NCBI GenBank assembly: GCA_018261955.1
Contig: JAGTRK010000007.1
Span: 34,522-98,521 of the forward strand
DNA from: Burkholderiaceae bacterium
GTDB taxonomy: Bacteria; Pseudomonadota; Gammaproteobacteria; Burkholderiales; Burkholderiaceae
Length of the DNA: 64,000 nucleotides
Reading direction: 5' to 3'
Both the position numbers and the translations under genes were made by a program. How positions within the stretch are numbered: the first letter of the stretch is position 1; each line of letters starts with the position of its first letter. The notes under the pieces were generated by a model. That model saw only the letters and a list, made by a program, of their open reading frames with translations, did not search any database and was not told the DNA's origin. This document shows positions 48,863 through 62,976 of the stretch, one piece after another.

Positions 48863-49579
48863 TTACGACACAACTTGATAAAATTGGTCGATAACGGTTT
48901 GAATGGCCGCCTCTAAACTCATGTGTGAGGTGTCCAAAACAAACGCATCGGCAACGGGTTTGAGCGGTGCGAACGCACGGTTTCTATCCCGTTCGTCACG
49001 CGCATGCAAATCCGCAACGATTTTATCAAGGTCTGTTATGGTAGCAGAAAAACCCTTGTCAATCAATTGTTTATAGCGTCTTTCGGCACGAATTTGGGCG
49101 TCCGCAGTCAAAAATATCTTCACGGTGGCATTTGGAAATACCACGCTCGCCATATCGCGCCCATCCGCCACCAAGCCCGCAGGCTGCGCAAAATCACGTT
49201 GCCGTTGGAGTAAAGCCTCGCGCAAGGTGCCTACGGTCGCGATTTTAGAGGCCATATTACCCACTTCTTCGGCACGGATTGCTTGACCGACCTCCTCGCC
49301 ATCTAGCACGATGGATTCGCCTTCAAAATGGACGTTTAAAGTGCTCGCCCATTGCGCCAACTGTTGCTCATGCGCCACATCCAGTACCGTGTCACTCGTC
49401 CAACCTGCACGAATCGCCTGCCAAGCCACCAAGCGATACAAAGCACCGCTGTCCAAATAATGAAAGCCCAAACGTTGCGCGACCGCTTGCGCGACCGCGC
49501 CTTTGCCCGATGCGGTCGGGCCATCAATCGCAATCACGGGTACGGCTACGGATGCTGCACTGGTCAAATTCTGACTCAT
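48863..49579 (-). CDS. cmk: Cytidylate kinase
   Basis: The 238-residue protein has the nucleoside monophosphate kinase P-loop IDGPTASGKGAVAQ, the CMP-binding insert with LVADGRDMASVVFPNA, and ARDERDRNRAFAPLK. It phosphorylates CMP and dCMP. ATG 49579 is used; the frame to 49582 begins with TTG. It starts 16 bp after slmA and precedes rpsA. Confidence 0.95.
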   Translation of the reverse strand: MSQNLTSAASVAVPVIAIDGPTASGKGAVAQAVAQRLGFHYLDSGALYRLVAWQAIRAGWTSDTVLDVAHEQQLAQWASTLNVHFEGESIVLDGEEVGQAIRAEEVGNMASKIATVGTLREALLQRQRDFAQPAGLVADGRDMASVVFPNATVKIFLTADAQIRAERRYKQLIDKGFSATITDLDKIVADLHARDERDRNRAFAPLKPVADAFVLDTSHMSLEAAIQTVIDQFYQVVS

Positions 49580-49595
49580 CAATATTCCAATATGA

Positions 49596-50252
49596 TTAAA
49601 AAGCGTTCATCGCCGCCCAGGTCGCTTCCAAATGCGCAGTCGGCGTAACCTTAAAACCGCTGCGCACATACGCATGCCAACGTCCGATGACCCAACTCAT
49701 CCAAAACTCGCTGTACACACCGACTTCCACCGCAGGTTGCCAACCCGTTTCCATCGCCGCATCCCGAAAACCTTGTTTGAGCGAGGCTTGCACACGATCA
49801 ATCAGTTGGGTCACGCGCAGTTGCAGGCGCGCATTTTCATGTAGCAATGCATCGCCAATCAAGACCCGCGCCATCCCTGGGTTTTTCTGCGCAAACGCGA
49901 GCAGTATGTGCAAAGACTTTTGAATTTTTTGCACCGCGCTGGCATCAGATTGATTGATTTGCGCCAGTAAACCCAGCAGGCTGGTTTCAATAAACTCAAT
50001 CAAACCCTCAAACATCTGTGCCTTACTCGCGAAATGCCGATACAGCGCGGCTTCTGAGACCTCCAAGCGTTTTGCCAATCCTGCCGTGGTGATTTTTTCA
50101 CCTTCGGGATGCTCCAACATCTGCGCCAACATTTGCAAAATTTGCACCCGCCGCTCACCTTTTGCGGGTGATGACGCGCTGGGAGTTGGCTTTGCTGCTG
50201 ACACGCTTGGCTGCATGGCGGGTTGCGTTGGGTTTTGTGCTGTGTTTGTCAT
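49596..50252 (-). CDS. slmA: SlmA-type nucleoid occlusion factor (TetR family)
   Basis: The 218-residue protein has an N-terminal TetR helix-turn-helix (ITTAGLAKRLEVSEAALYRHF) followed by FEGLIEFIETSLLGLL, close to SlmA. The length agrees once an N-terminal Pro/Ser/Ala-rich extension of about 30 residues is removed. SlmA blocks FtsZ ring assembly over DNA. ATG 50252 and 50261 are both possible. It lies 16 bp upstream of cmk and behind the rpoC terminator. Confidence 0.88.
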   Translation of the reverse strand: MTNTAQNPTQPAMQPSVSAAKPTPSASSPAKGERRVQILQMLAQMLEHPEGEKITTAGLAKRLEVSEAALYRHFASKAQMFEGLIEFIETSLLGLLAQINQSDASAVQKIQKSLHILLAFAQKNPGMARVLIGDALLHENARLQLRVTQLIDRVQASLKQGFRDAAMETGWQPAVEVGVYSEFWMSWVIGRWHAYVRSGFKVTPTAHLEATWAAMNAF

Positions 50253-50360
50253 TTGAATCATTCTAAGCAAATAGCGAAATTATAGTGATGTTGGGTCGTT
50301 ATCACCACGTATTTCACTGATTTTTAGGTGCTTGTTTGGTTTTGTATGATTTTATTTATA

Positions 50361-50390
50361 AAAAAGGCAAACCTTACGATTTGCCTTTTT
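50361..50390 (-). terminator. Rho-independent terminator after rpoC
   Basis: AAAAAGGCAAA (50361-50371) pairs with TTTGCCTTTTT (50380-50390). On the minus strand the stem ends in a T-run, 20 bp past the rpoC stop; it closes the ribosomal/RNA polymerase block. Confidence 0.88.
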
Positions 50391-50410
50391 CGTTACGACA
50401 CTCAAGCGGA

Positions 50411-54676
<4,266 letters not shown>

Positions 54677-54691
54677 AGTTCAAGCTCCTTA

Positions 54692-57600
54692 TTAGTTATT
54701 GTCTAAATCCATGTCCACACCCAGTGAACGGATTTCTTTGACCAATACGTTAAACGACTCTGGCATACCCGCATCAATCTCGTGATCGCCTTTGACAATG
54801 TTGTCATACATTTTCGTACGACCATTGATGTCATCGGACTTGACGGTCAACATCTCTTGCAAGATGTAGGACGCGCCATACGCCTCAAGTGCCCAAACCT
54901 CCATCTCACCGAAACGCTGACCACCGAACTGCGCTTTACCACCAAGTGGTTGCTGCGTGACCAATGAGTATGGACCAGTCGAGCGCGCGTGCATCTTGTC
55001 ATCGACCAAATGGTGCAGTTTCAAGATGTGCATATAGCCGACAGTGACTTTGCGCTCAAACGGATCGCCTGTGCGGCCATCGTACAATTGCATCTGCGTT
55101 TTGCTTTCGTTAAAGCCCAATTTTTGCGTTTTCTCGTCGTCATCAGGGAAAGCCAAATTCAACATATTGTGAATTTCCGCTTCTGCCGCGCCGTCAAATA
55201 CCGGCGTTGCAAACGGTACACCATTGCGCAGATTGCGTGCCAATTCCATCAAATCGTCATCAGACAAGCCTTTGATGTCTTCAGCTTGACCCGACGAGTT
55301 GTAGATGCCGTCGATGAATTTACGTACTTCTGCAATTTTCGCTTGTTGCTTGAGCATTTCATCAATGCGCCAGCCCAAACCTTTGGCCGCCCAGCCCAAA
55401 TGCACTTCGAGCACCTGACCGACGTTCATCCGCGATGGCACACCCAATGGGTTCAACACGATGTCCACAGGCGTACCGTCTGCCATGTGTGGTAAATCTT
55501 CGACGGGAACGATGAGCGAGACCACACCTTTGTTACCGTGGCGACCCGCCATTTTGTCACCAGGTTGTAGGCGACGTTTGACAGCCAAATACACTTTGAC
55601 CATCTTAATCACGCCTGCCTGCAAATCATCGCCTTGGGTGAGTTTTTTGCGTTTCTCTTCAAATGCGTTGTTAAACTGCGCGCGTTTTTGCTCCAACGAC
55701 TCACGCACCGCTTCCATATCCGCCGCGATGGACTCATCCGCCATGCGAATGTCAAACCATTTGTACGGATCGGCAAATTCTTCCAAATACTCGGTAGTGA
55801 TTTTCGTGCCTTTGGCCAATTTGTTCGGGCCACCATTGGCGACTTTACCAATCAAAGATTTTTGCAAACGGCTAAACGCATCACGCGCCACGATGCGCAT
55901 TTGGTCTTCGAGGTCATGGCGATAACGGCTCAATTCCTCATCGATAATCGACTGCGCACGCGCATCACGCGGTGTGCCTTCACGCGTAAACACCTGCACG
56001 TCAATCACCGTACCCACCGTACCGCCTGGGACGCGCAATGAAGTGTCTTTCACATCTGAAGCTTTTTCGCCGAAAATCGCACGCAGCAGTTTTTCTTCTG
56101 GTGTGAGTTGGGTTTCGCCTTTTGGCGTGACTTTACCGACCAAAACGTCGCCTGATTTCACCTCAGCACCGATGTGGATAATGCCTGATTCGTCCAAACG
56201 CGACAATTGCATTTCTGCTAGATTCGAAATATCACGGGTGATTTCTTCCGCACCGAGTTTGGTATCGCGTGCGACCACAGACAATTCTTCGATGTGAATC
56301 GAGGTGTAACGATCATCCGCGACCACTTTCTCAGAAATCAAAATCGAGTCCTCGAAGTTATAGCCATTCCACGGCATGAACGCAACCATCATGTTTTGAC
56401 CCAAGGCCAATTCGCCCAAATCGGTCGAAGCACCATCGGCAATCACGTCACCGCGCGCAACGATGTCGCCTTTTTTCACAATCGGGCGTTGGTTGATGTT
56501 GGTGTTTTGGTTCGAGCGCGTGTATTTAATCATGTTGTAAATATCCACGCCGACTTCACCTGCAACCGTTTCGTCATCGTTGACGCGAATCACAATGCGG
56601 TTCGCTTCAATATGATCAACCACGCCGCCACGCAAAGCCTGAACCGCAGTGCCCGAGTCAACTGCAACGGTGCGTTCAATCCCAGTACCGACCACGGCTT
56701 TTTCAGCGCGCAGACACGGTACGGCTTGACGTTGCATGTTCGAGCCCATCAATGCGCGGTTCGCATCATCGTGTTCCAAAAATGGAATCAGCGATGCCGC
56801 AACCGAGACAATTTGCGATGGCGCAACGTCCATGTAATCAATGCGTTCAGGTGAAACCAGCATCGACTCGCCCGCTTCACGCGCAGAGACCAGCTCGCCC
56901 GTGAGTTTGCCTTTGGCATCCATGTCGGCATTCGCCTGCGCGACCACGTATTTGCCCTCTTCAATCGCTGACAAATAATCAATTTGGTTGGTGACTTTTA
57001 AATTCTCGACACGGCGATACGGGGTTTCGATAAAACCGTATTCATTCAAACGTGCGTAAATCGCCATTGAGTTAATCAAACCAATGTTTGGCCCCTCAGG
57101 CGTTTCAATCGGACACACACGACCATAATGCGTTGGGTGTACGTCACGCACCTCAAAGCCCGCACGCTCGCGTGTCAAACCACCAGGACCCAAAGCCGAA
57201 ATACGGCGTTTGTGGGTAATTTCTGACAATGGATTGGTTTGATCCATAAATTGCGAGAGTTGCGATGAACCGAAAAATTCTTTAATCGCCGATGAAATCG
57301 GTTTTGAGTTAATCAAATCATGGGGCAACAGACCTTCTGATTCGGCTTGTGCCAAACGCTCTTTGACCGCACGCTCCACACGTGCCAAGCCTGAACGGAA
57401 TTGGTTTTCGGTCAATTCGCCGACGCAACGCACACGGCGATTGCCCAAGTGGTCAATGTCATCGACCTCGCCAATACCATTGCGCAAGTCAACTAAGGTT
57501 TTAACCACGTCCAAGATGTCTTGGTTGTCCAAAACCATTGAACCTTCATCGGTGTCGCGACCCAAGCGGCGATTGAATTTCATACGACCCACGCGCGACA

Positions 57601-58816
57601 AATCATACGCGTCTTCGGAGTAGAACAAGCGGTTGAACAAAGCTTCGACCGCATCATCGGTTGGCGGCTCACCGGGGCGCATCATGCGATAAATCGCGAT
57701 GCGCGCAGCGTTTTGATCGGCTGTTTCGTCCAAACGCAATGCGCTGGAAATATACGCGCCGTGGTCGAGCTCGTTGGTGTAGAGCACTTGCACACGGCGC
57801 ACGTCGTTCGCACGTAATTTCACCAATAATTCTTCGGTCAACTCATCATTGGCTTTGGCAATCACTTCGCCTGTATCTGTATCGATGATGTTTTTCGCCA
57901 AAACCAAACCATAGAGATAATCCTCAGGCACAGCCATTTCTTGCAAGCCTGCTTTTTCGATGTCACGGATGTGTTTGCCCGTGATGCGCTTATCACGCGC
58001 CACGAGAACTTTACCCGCTTTGTCGACGATGTCATAACGCGCGACTTCACCGCGCAGGCGATCCACATTCACGGGAATAAAACCACCTTCTTTGGCAAAC
58101 GTCACTTCGGTGAATTCGAAGAAGGTTTCCAAAATTTGCTCAGGGGTCATGCCGATGGCTTTGAGCAAAATCGTCACTGGCATCTTACGACGGCGATCCA
58201 CACGGAAATACAACACGTCTTTTGGATCAAATTCAAAATCCAACCATGAACCACGGTAAGGAATGATGCGCGCTGAGAACAGCAATTTACCTGAACTGTG
58301 GGTTTTGCCTTTATCGTGCTCAAAGAATACACCCGGTGAGCGGTGCAACTGCGACACAATCACGCGCTCAGTACCGTTAATCACGAACGAACCTGTGGTG
58401 GTCATCAGGGGCATTTCGCCCATATAAACTTCTTGTTCCTTGACTTCTTTGATGGTCGGTTTTGAAGCTTCTTTGTCCATCAAGACCAAGCGCACTTTCG
58501 CGCGCAATGCCGAGCAATAGGTCAAGCCACGTTGTTGACATTCTTTCACATCAAACACTGGTGGCGCCAATTGATAACTCACAAACTCCAAACGCGCCAT
58601 TTCATTGTGCGACACAATCGGGAAAATCGAGGTAAATGCGGCTTGCAAACCCGAGTTCGCACGTTGCATCGGATCCACATCGGATTGCAGGAATTCATAA
58701 AAAGAATGCAACTGAGTTTCGAGCAAGTAGGGAACCTGCTGCACAACTTCGCGCTTCGCAAAACTTTTGCGGATGCGCTTTTTCTCAGTAAATGAGTAAG
58801 CCTGAGCTTTTGCCAT
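54692..58816 (-). CDS. rpoB: RNA polymerase subunit beta
   Basis: The 1374-residue protein opens [22 protein letters not shown] and contains the rifampicin region ([30 protein letters not shown]; no resistance change is apparent to me). [13 protein letters not shown] is near the active site. ATG 58816 has GGAG upstream; the four-codon extension to 58828 is unlikely. It is separated from rplL by a 454-bp gap with an attenuator-like hairpin. Confidence 0.98.
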   Translation of the reverse strand: MAKAQAYSFTEKKRIRKSFAKREVVQQVPYLLETQLHSFYEFLQSDVDPMQRANSGLQAAFTSIFPIVSHNEMARLEFVSYQLAPPVFDVKECQQRGLTYCSALRAKVRLVLMDKEASKPTIKEVKEQEVYMGEMPLMTTTGSFVINGTERVIVSQLHRSPGVFFEHDKGKTHSSGKLLFSARIIPYRGSWLDFEFDPKDVLYFRVDRRRKMPVTILLKAIGMTPEQILETFFEFTEVTFAKEGGFIPVNVDRLRGEVARYDIVDKAGKVLVARDKRITGKHIRDIEKAGLQEMAVPEDYLYGLVLAKNIIDTDTGEVIAKANDELTEELLVKLRANDVRRVQVLYTNELDHGAYISSALRLDETADQNAARIAIYRMMRPGEPPTDDAVEALFNRLFYSEDAYDLSRVGRMKFNRRLGRDTDEGSMVLDNQDILDVVKTLVDLRNGIGEVDDIDHLGNRRVRCVGELTENQFRSGLARVERAVKERLAQAESEGLLPHDLINSKPISSAIKEFFGSSQLSQFMDQTNPLSEITHKRRISALGPGGLTRERAGFEVRDVHPTHYGRVCPIETPEGPNIGLINSMAIYARLNEYGFIETPYRRVENLKVTNQIDYLSAIEEGKYVVAQANADMDAKGKLTGELVSAREAGESMLVSPERIDYMDVAPSQIVSVAASLIPFLEHDDANRALMGSNMQRQAVPCLRAEKAVVGTGIERTVAVDSGTAVQALRGGVVDHIEANRIVIRVNDDETVAGEVGVDIYNMIKYTRSNQNTNINQRPIVKKGDIVARGDVIADGASTDLGELALGQNMMVAFMPWNGYNFEDSILISEKVVADDRYTSIHIEELSVVARDTKLGAEEITRDISNLAEMQLSRLDESGIIHIGAEVKSGDVLVGKVTPKGETQLTPEEKLLRAIFGEKASDVKDTSLRVPGGTVGTVIDVQVFTREGTPRDARAQSIIDEELSRYRHDLEDQMRIVARDAFSRLQKSLIGKVANGGPNKLAKGTKITTEYLEEFADPYKWFDIRMADESIAADMEAVRESLEQKRAQFNNAFEEKRKKLTQGDDLQAGVIKMVKVYLAVKRRLQPGDKMAGRHGNKGVVSLIVPVEDLPHMADGTPVDIVLNPLGVPSRMNVGQVLEVHLGWAAKGLGWRIDEMLKQQAKIAEVRKFIDGIYNSSGQAEDIKGLSDDDLMELARNLRNGVPFATPVFDGAAEAEIHNMLNLAFPDDDEKTQKLGFNESKTQMQLYDGRTGDPFERKVTVGYMHILKLHHLVDDKMHARSTGPYSLVTQQPLGGKAQFGGQRFGEMEVWALEAYGASYILQEMLTVKSDDINGRTKMYDNIVKGDHEIDAGMPESFNVLVKEIRSLGVDMDLDNN

Positions 58817-59270
58817 GGGGCACTCCATAAGAGAGGGTTGAATGGGTAATCAAACAAGAAAACAATTTGAAACAAATATTGCGTCTGAAAATCAACACAC
58901 GCAACACGCAAAGACCAATCTTGTAGCATTTGGTGGCGAGCCACTACTCACCGCTGGCGGACAATATATATTCAGCACAAAACATAGAAAAACGCATCAA
59001 CAGACACCCTACGCTTTGTCGGACTGGATACATACCCGACCAAATTTGGATTCTTGTCTTTGAAAAGAAAGCAAAATTAAATAAACGCTTGGGACAACAA
59101 CCGACTCACCCAAAGACATCATTCATTTAACTTAACATTCTTCAATCAAGTCAAACAACATTCACACATGCACACGCACTTATTTTCACCACAAACACAC
59201 CCCATCATAAGACGGGAAAAGGCTGACACCGCAAAACACGGCATCAGCCCATCTTTGGAAAAGCACTCGA
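58817..59270. other. rplL-rpoB intergenic region
   Basis: This 454-bp AT-rich spacer between rplL and rpoB contains a hairpin just after rplL (59221-59249). A possible weak promoter, TTGACT, lies near 59148-59153 on the minus strand. E. coli also has an attenuator and processing site here. Frames in the gap lack ribosome sites and are not credible genes. Confidence 0.6.
59221..59249 (-). terminator. Attenuator-like hairpin after rplL
   Basis: On the minus strand GGCTGATGCCG pairs with CGGTGTCAGCC through 11 bp including two G-U wobbles, followed by TTTTCCC. The plus strand would have two C-A mismatches instead, so the structure favours the rplL-rpoB transcript. It likely gives partial termination. 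Confidence 0.65.
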
Positions 59271-59645
59271 TTATTTGAGTTCGGCTTTCGCGCCCGCTTC
59301 TTCCAATTTTTTCTTAGCGTCTTCAGCTTCCGCTTTAGATGCACCTTCTTTAACTGCTTTAGGTGCGCCATCAACCAAGTCTTTCGCTTCTTTCAAGCCC
59401 AAACCAGTGATTTCACGAACCGCTTTAATCACAGATACTTTGTTCGCGCCCACATCAGCCAAGATCACGTCGAATTCAGTTTTCTCTTCTGCTGCTGCAC
59501 CGCCTGCTGCTGCTGGACCTGCTGCCACGGCTACGGCTGCCGCTGATACACCAAATTTTTCTTCGAATGCTTTAACCAAATCATTCAAATCCATTACAGA
59601 CATCGCGCTGACCGCTTCTAAGATATCGTCTTTAGTAATTGCCAT
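59271..59645 (-). CDS. rplL: 50S ribosomal protein L7/L12
   Basis: The 124-residue protein has the short N-terminal dimer helix ([20 protein letters not shown]), an Ala-rich hinge ([15 protein letters not shown]) and the C-terminal domain [20 protein letters not shown] with [11 protein letters not shown]. It recruits translation GTPases. GGAG precedes the ATG. Confidence 0.97.
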   Translation of the reverse strand: MAITKDDILEAVSAMSVMDLNDLVKAFEEKFGVSAAAVAVAAGPAAAGGAAAEEKTEFDVILADVGANKVSVIKAVREITGLGLKEAKDLVDGAPKAVKEGASKAEAEDAKKKLEEAGAKAELK

Positions 59646-59736
59646 TTTGTATTACTCCAATATTGCTCGGATGAAACCATCCAAAAATTTTTAAATATGA
59701 AATCAAACGTACGCTTAAAAATAAATGAGTTTATTA

Positions 59737-60234
59737 TTAAGCCGCTTCTGACGCTTTTTGTTCCGCAACCGCGCCCAAAGCGCGCGCCATGCTGGAAACT
59801 GGAGCTTTCATCACGTATGCCAACTTCGACAACAATTCTTCGCGCGAAGGAATACTTGCCAAGGCTTTAATGCCCGCCGCATCCAACAAAGAACCATTGT
59901 AAACGCCTGCTTTCAAAACCAATTTATCATTGGTTTTAGCAAAATCATTCAAGACTTTTGCCGCAGCCACAGCATCATTGGAGATACTGTAGAGCAAAGG
60001 ACCGACCAAATTGTCAGACAATGCTTCGAACGAAGTACCCGCGATGGCACGACGCGCCAATGTGTTTTTCAACACACGAACTTGTACGTCTTGCTCACGG
60101 GCAGTTTTACGCAATGCTGTCAGAGCTGTTACGCTAATCCCACGATATTCAGCAACTGCCACAGTTTGTGCGTTTTCAATTAACTGCGCAACTTCCGTGA
60201 CAACGGCTTTTTTACCATCAAGATTTAGTGCCAT
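59737..60234 (-). CDS. rplJ: 50S ribosomal protein L10
   Basis: The 165-residue protein matches L10 ([36 protein letters not shown], the rRNA-binding region) with a C-terminal helix for L7/L12 dimers. TAGGAGT precedes the ATG. The upstream leader contains the conserved L10 autoregulatory element. Confidence 0.97.
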   Translation of the reverse strand: MALNLDGKKAVVTEVAQLIENAQTVAVAEYRGISVTALTALRKTAREQDVQVRVLKNTLARRAIAGTSFEALSDNLVGPLLYSISNDAVAAAKVLNDFAKTNDKLVLKAGVYNGSLLDAAGIKALASIPSREELLSKLAYVMKAPVSSMARALGAVAEQKASEAA

Positions 60235-60553
60235 TTATCAACTCCTACATCATTAAAAGGAACTGTCGTGAATATGCTCTTGGTCGCCCAATCCACATAA
60301 ACCCAACACCCAACGACTTCCTCAACGAGTCGTGTTGCTCGACCAATAAAATCAATCAAACAACGGCAATTCATTTTCGGGGCCGCTATTCTGCGTTGGC
60401 TAAGTTTGACTGACAACTCAATTAAGCACAGAAAAATCTCTATGCACCAACGGTCTTTGAAAGCTCGCTGTTGTTCAACTTTCACCAAACAACAACGACC
60501 CAAAGCTCTCTTTTATTTGCCCACAACTGTTTCTGGTGGACAAACATCGGTTT
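60235..60553. other. rplA-rplJ intergenic leader
   Basis: This 319-bp gap on the minus strand holds the L10 leader element at 60381-60460. No additional gene is credible here. Confidence 0.7.
60381..60460 (-). promoter_or_regulatory. L10 leader (autogenous rplJ-rplL regulatory RNA)
   Basis: The minus-strand RNA has AAAGACCGTTGGTG, then later GCCAACGCAGA and AGCGGCC. CGTTGG and CCAACG pair to form the conserved stem, and the flanking AGACCG and CGCAGA are the hallmark bases of the L10 leader that L10-L7/L12 binds to repress translation. It lies about 150 nt upstream of rplJ. Confidence 0.7.
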
Positions 60554-61246
60554 TTATTGAACCGTACCTGTATCGACACGCACACCCACACCCATGGTCG
60601 AACTCAAGGCAACTTTACGGATGTAAACACCTTTAGATGACGCGGGTTTGAGTTTAATCAATTCTGCAACCAAAGCCTGCAAGTTTGATTTCAACGCATC
60701 AACTTCAAAGGTTGCACGACCCAAGGTCGCGTGAATGATACCGCCTTTGTCCACACGGAATTGCACCTGACCTGCTTTGGCGTTTTTCACCGCAGTTTCA
60801 ACGTCTGGGGTCACCGTACCGACTTTCGGATTTGGCATCAAACCACGTGGCCCCAAGATTTGACCCAAAGTACCGACCACACGCATGGCGTCTGGGGTCG
60901 CGATGACGATGTCAAAATCCATGTTGCCCGCTTTAACTTGCTCAGCCAAATCTTCCATACCAACCACTTCAGCACCTGCGGCTTTAGCGATTTCCGCTTT
61001 TTCGCCTTGCGCAAACACGGCGACGCGAACCGTTTTGCCTGTACCTGCTGGCAATACCACAGAACCACGAACGGTTTGGTCGGATTTTTTAGGATCCACG
61101 CCGAGTTGAACCGCTACGTCAATAGACTCTTCGAATTTTGCGTTGGCACATTCTTTAACCAATGCCAAGGCTTCATCGGCCACATACAATTTGTTTGCGT
61201 CGACTTTTGCTGCCAATAATTTAGCGCGTTTTGATAATTTTGCCAT
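60554..61246 (-). CDS. rplA: 50S ribosomal protein L1
   Basis: The 230-residue protein has L1 signatures [32 protein letters not shown] and the RNA-binding [23 protein letters not shown] 61246 lies one base past the rplK stop and has GGAGGG upstream; the frame to 61294 is rejected. L1 also represses rplKA translation in known systems. Confidence 0.97.
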   Translation of the reverse strand: MAKLSKRAKLLAAKVDANKLYVADEALALVKECANAKFEESIDVAVQLGVDPKKSDQTVRGSVVLPAGTGKTVRVAVFAQGEKAEIAKAAGAEVVGMEDLAEQVKAGNMDFDIVIATPDAMRVVGTLGQILGPRGLMPNPKVGTVTPDVETAVKNAKAGQVQFRVDKGGIIHATLGRATFEVDALKSNLQALVAELIKLKPASSKGVYIRKVALSSTMGVGVRVDTGTVQ

Positions 61247-61247
61247 G

Positions 61248-61679
61248 TTACACACCCTCCACGATGATGCCCATGCTACGTGCAGAGCCTGCAATCGTAC
61301 GCACAGCCGCGTCTAAATCCGCCGCTGTTAAATCGGGTTGTTTGGTTTTTGCAATTTCTTCTGCCTGCTCGCGCGTAATCGTCGCGACTTTGTCCGAATG
61401 TGGACGAGCCGAGCCTTTTTGCAACTTAGCCGCTTTTTTCAGCAAGGTCGTTGCCGGCGCGGTTTTCATGATGAACGTGAAGCTCTTATCCGCGTACGCG
61501 GTAATCACAACAGGTACGGGCAAGCCCGGTTCAATGTTTTGAGTTGCTGCGTTAAACGCTTTACAGAACTCCATGATGTTCAGACCGCGTTGACCCAACG
61601 CTGGACCGACTGGAGGTGACGGGTTTGCTTTACCCGCAGGAATTTGCAGCTTAATAAAGCCGACAATCTTCTTTGCCAT
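61248..61679 (-). CDS. rplK: 50S ribosomal protein L11
   Basis: The 143-residue protein has [20 protein letters not shown], then [21 protein letters not shown], and a C-terminal RNA-binding domain ending [14 protein letters not shown]. It binds the GTPase-associated centre and is needed for stringent response sensing. ATG 61679 is the family start. Confidence 0.97.
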   Translation of the reverse strand: MAKKIVGFIKLQIPAGKANPSPPVGPALGQRGLNIMEFCKAFNAATQNIEPGLPVPVVITAYADKSFTFIMKTAPATTLLKKAAKLQKGSARPHSDKVATITREQAEEIAKTKQPDLTAADLDAAVRTIAGSARSMGIIVEGV

Positions 61680-61854
61680 TTTCTCTACCTTTGAGTGGTA
61701 ACGCCATTTCGCCTGATGCACTTAAGCACACGATTAAACACAGACTACTTTGGCTCCTCTTGCGACTTATTTATTTGCAAACCAAAGTTTGCACAGGTAA
61801 AGTCACTTAACCTTAAAACTATTTATTGATTGCAAAAACCATTAAACTATTAAA

Positions 61855-62385
61855 CTAAACGATTTTTTCAACCTGATCAAAACCCAATTCCACAGGCGTT
61901 GAGCGACCAAAAATTGTGACGGTCACGCGCAATTTGTTGCGCTCGTAATTCACTTCTTCGACAAATGCGTTGAAGTCCGCAAACGGCCCTTCGGTCACGC
62001 GCAATTCTTGCCCAACCACAAACTCAACCTTCGGACGCGGACGCTCGCCATTCATCAAATTCAATACTTTTTCCACGTCTTGCGGTGGCAATGCGCGCGG
62101 CTTGTTGCCAGAACCACCCACGAAACCAGAGACTTTCGGCGTGCTTTTGACCAAATGCCAAGACTCATCGGTCATCGCCATTTCAATCAACACATAACCA
62201 GGGTACAAACGACGCTCGGCAACCACGCGTTTGCCATTGCGCATTTCGACGACCTCTTCCGTTGGCACCAAAATACGGCCAAACAAATCTTCCATACCAG
62301 AACGCGCAATGCGCTCATGCAATGAGCGCTCGACGTTTTTTTCCATGCTCGAATGAGCCTGTATGAAGTACCAACGTTTTTCCAT
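61855..62385 (-). CDS. nusG: NusG, transcription elongation factor
   Basis: The 176-residue protein has the NGN domain ([40 protein letters not shown]) and a KOW domain ([19 protein letters not shown]). It binds RNA polymerase and links it to Rho or the ribosome. The ATG shares one base with the secE stop (TAATG). A 175-bp gap follows before rplK. Confidence 0.97.
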   Translation of the reverse strand: MEKRWYFIQAHSSMEKNVERSLHERIARSGMEDLFGRILVPTEEVVEMRNGKRVVAERRLYPGYVLIEMAMTDESWHLVKSTPKVSGFVGGSGNKPRALPPQDVEKVLNLMNGERPRPKVEFVVGQELRVTEGPFADFNAFVEEVNYERNKLRVTVTIFGRSTPVELGFDQVEKIV

Positions 62386-62762
62386 TATTTTTTCCAACGC
62401 AAAATCAAGTCGTACAGCACCCATTCAATTGTTTTGTCAACACCCAAAATGAACAAAGCCATGACAAATACAAACAAGAACACCACGCCCGCCATTTGCA
62501 AAACTTCTTTACGGGTCGGCCAAACCACTTTTTTGGTTTCGCGCAGCGCATCTTTAGCGAACGCAACAAACGCCTTGCCCGAAGGAGACACAAAATACAC
62601 CACAGCCGCCACAACAAAACCCGCCAGCAATAACAGCGATTTTAAATACGCAGGTTGCAACGGGAGAAATAAATACGCCACAAACGCAGCGACGATAATC
62701 AGAATTGAAACCCAAACACCCCACTTAGAAGCATTGGCATCAATAATTTGAGTTTGGCTCAT
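62385..62762 (-). CDS. secE: SecE, preprotein translocase subunit
   Basis: The 125-residue protein has two extra N-terminal membrane helices and the conserved C-terminal segment [20 protein letters not shown], then a final helix. This three-helix form is typical of proteobacteria. SecE clamps SecY in the inner membrane. ATG 62762 (MSQTQIID) is preferred over the frame to 62828, which runs into the tRNA. Confidence 0.95.
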   Translation of the reverse strand: MSQTQIIDANASKWGVWVSILIIVAAFVAYLFLPLQPAYLKSLLLLAGFVVAAVVYFVSPSGKAFVAFAKDALRETKKVVWPTRKEVLQMAGVVFLFVFVMALFILGVDKTIEWVLYDLILRWKK

Positions 62763-62798
62763 AGCCCATTCTCTTAATAATAAAACAGTTTTGATATG

Positions 62799-62874
62799 TG
62801 GCAGGGGCGGAGGGTCTCGAACCCCCAACCTACGGTTTTGGAGACCGTCACTCTACCAATTGAGCTACGCCCCT
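62799..62874 (-). tRNA. tRNA-Trp (CCA anticodon)
   Basis: On the minus strand the acceptor arms AGGGGCG and CGCCCCT enclose a standard cloverleaf. It has D-arm GCTC, anticodon loop CTCCAAA between ACGGT and ACCGT, T-loop TTCGAGA, discriminator G and an encoded CCA end. The anticodon CCA gives tryptophan. It sits between tuf and secE, the classic location. Confidence 0.96.
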
Positions 62875-62910
62875 ACAAACCAAAACTGAATGAAACTACA
62901 AATAAAGAAG

Positions 62911-62939
62911 CGGGATTCTATCATAAAAGCAGAATCCCG
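62911..62939 (-). terminator. Hairpin downstream of tuf, before tRNA-Trp
   Basis: CGGGATTCT (62911-62919) pairs with AGAATCCCG (62931-62939). On the minus strand it is followed by a T-rich CTTCTTTATTTG. A second hairpin, CCTTTCAGGT/ACCTGAAAGG (62946-62968), lies 8 bp past the tuf stop. Together they may end or attenuate the tuf transcript. Confidence 0.65.
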
Positions 62940-62976
62940 TCCAGCCCTTTCAGGTTAGACCTGAAAGGTTACAACA

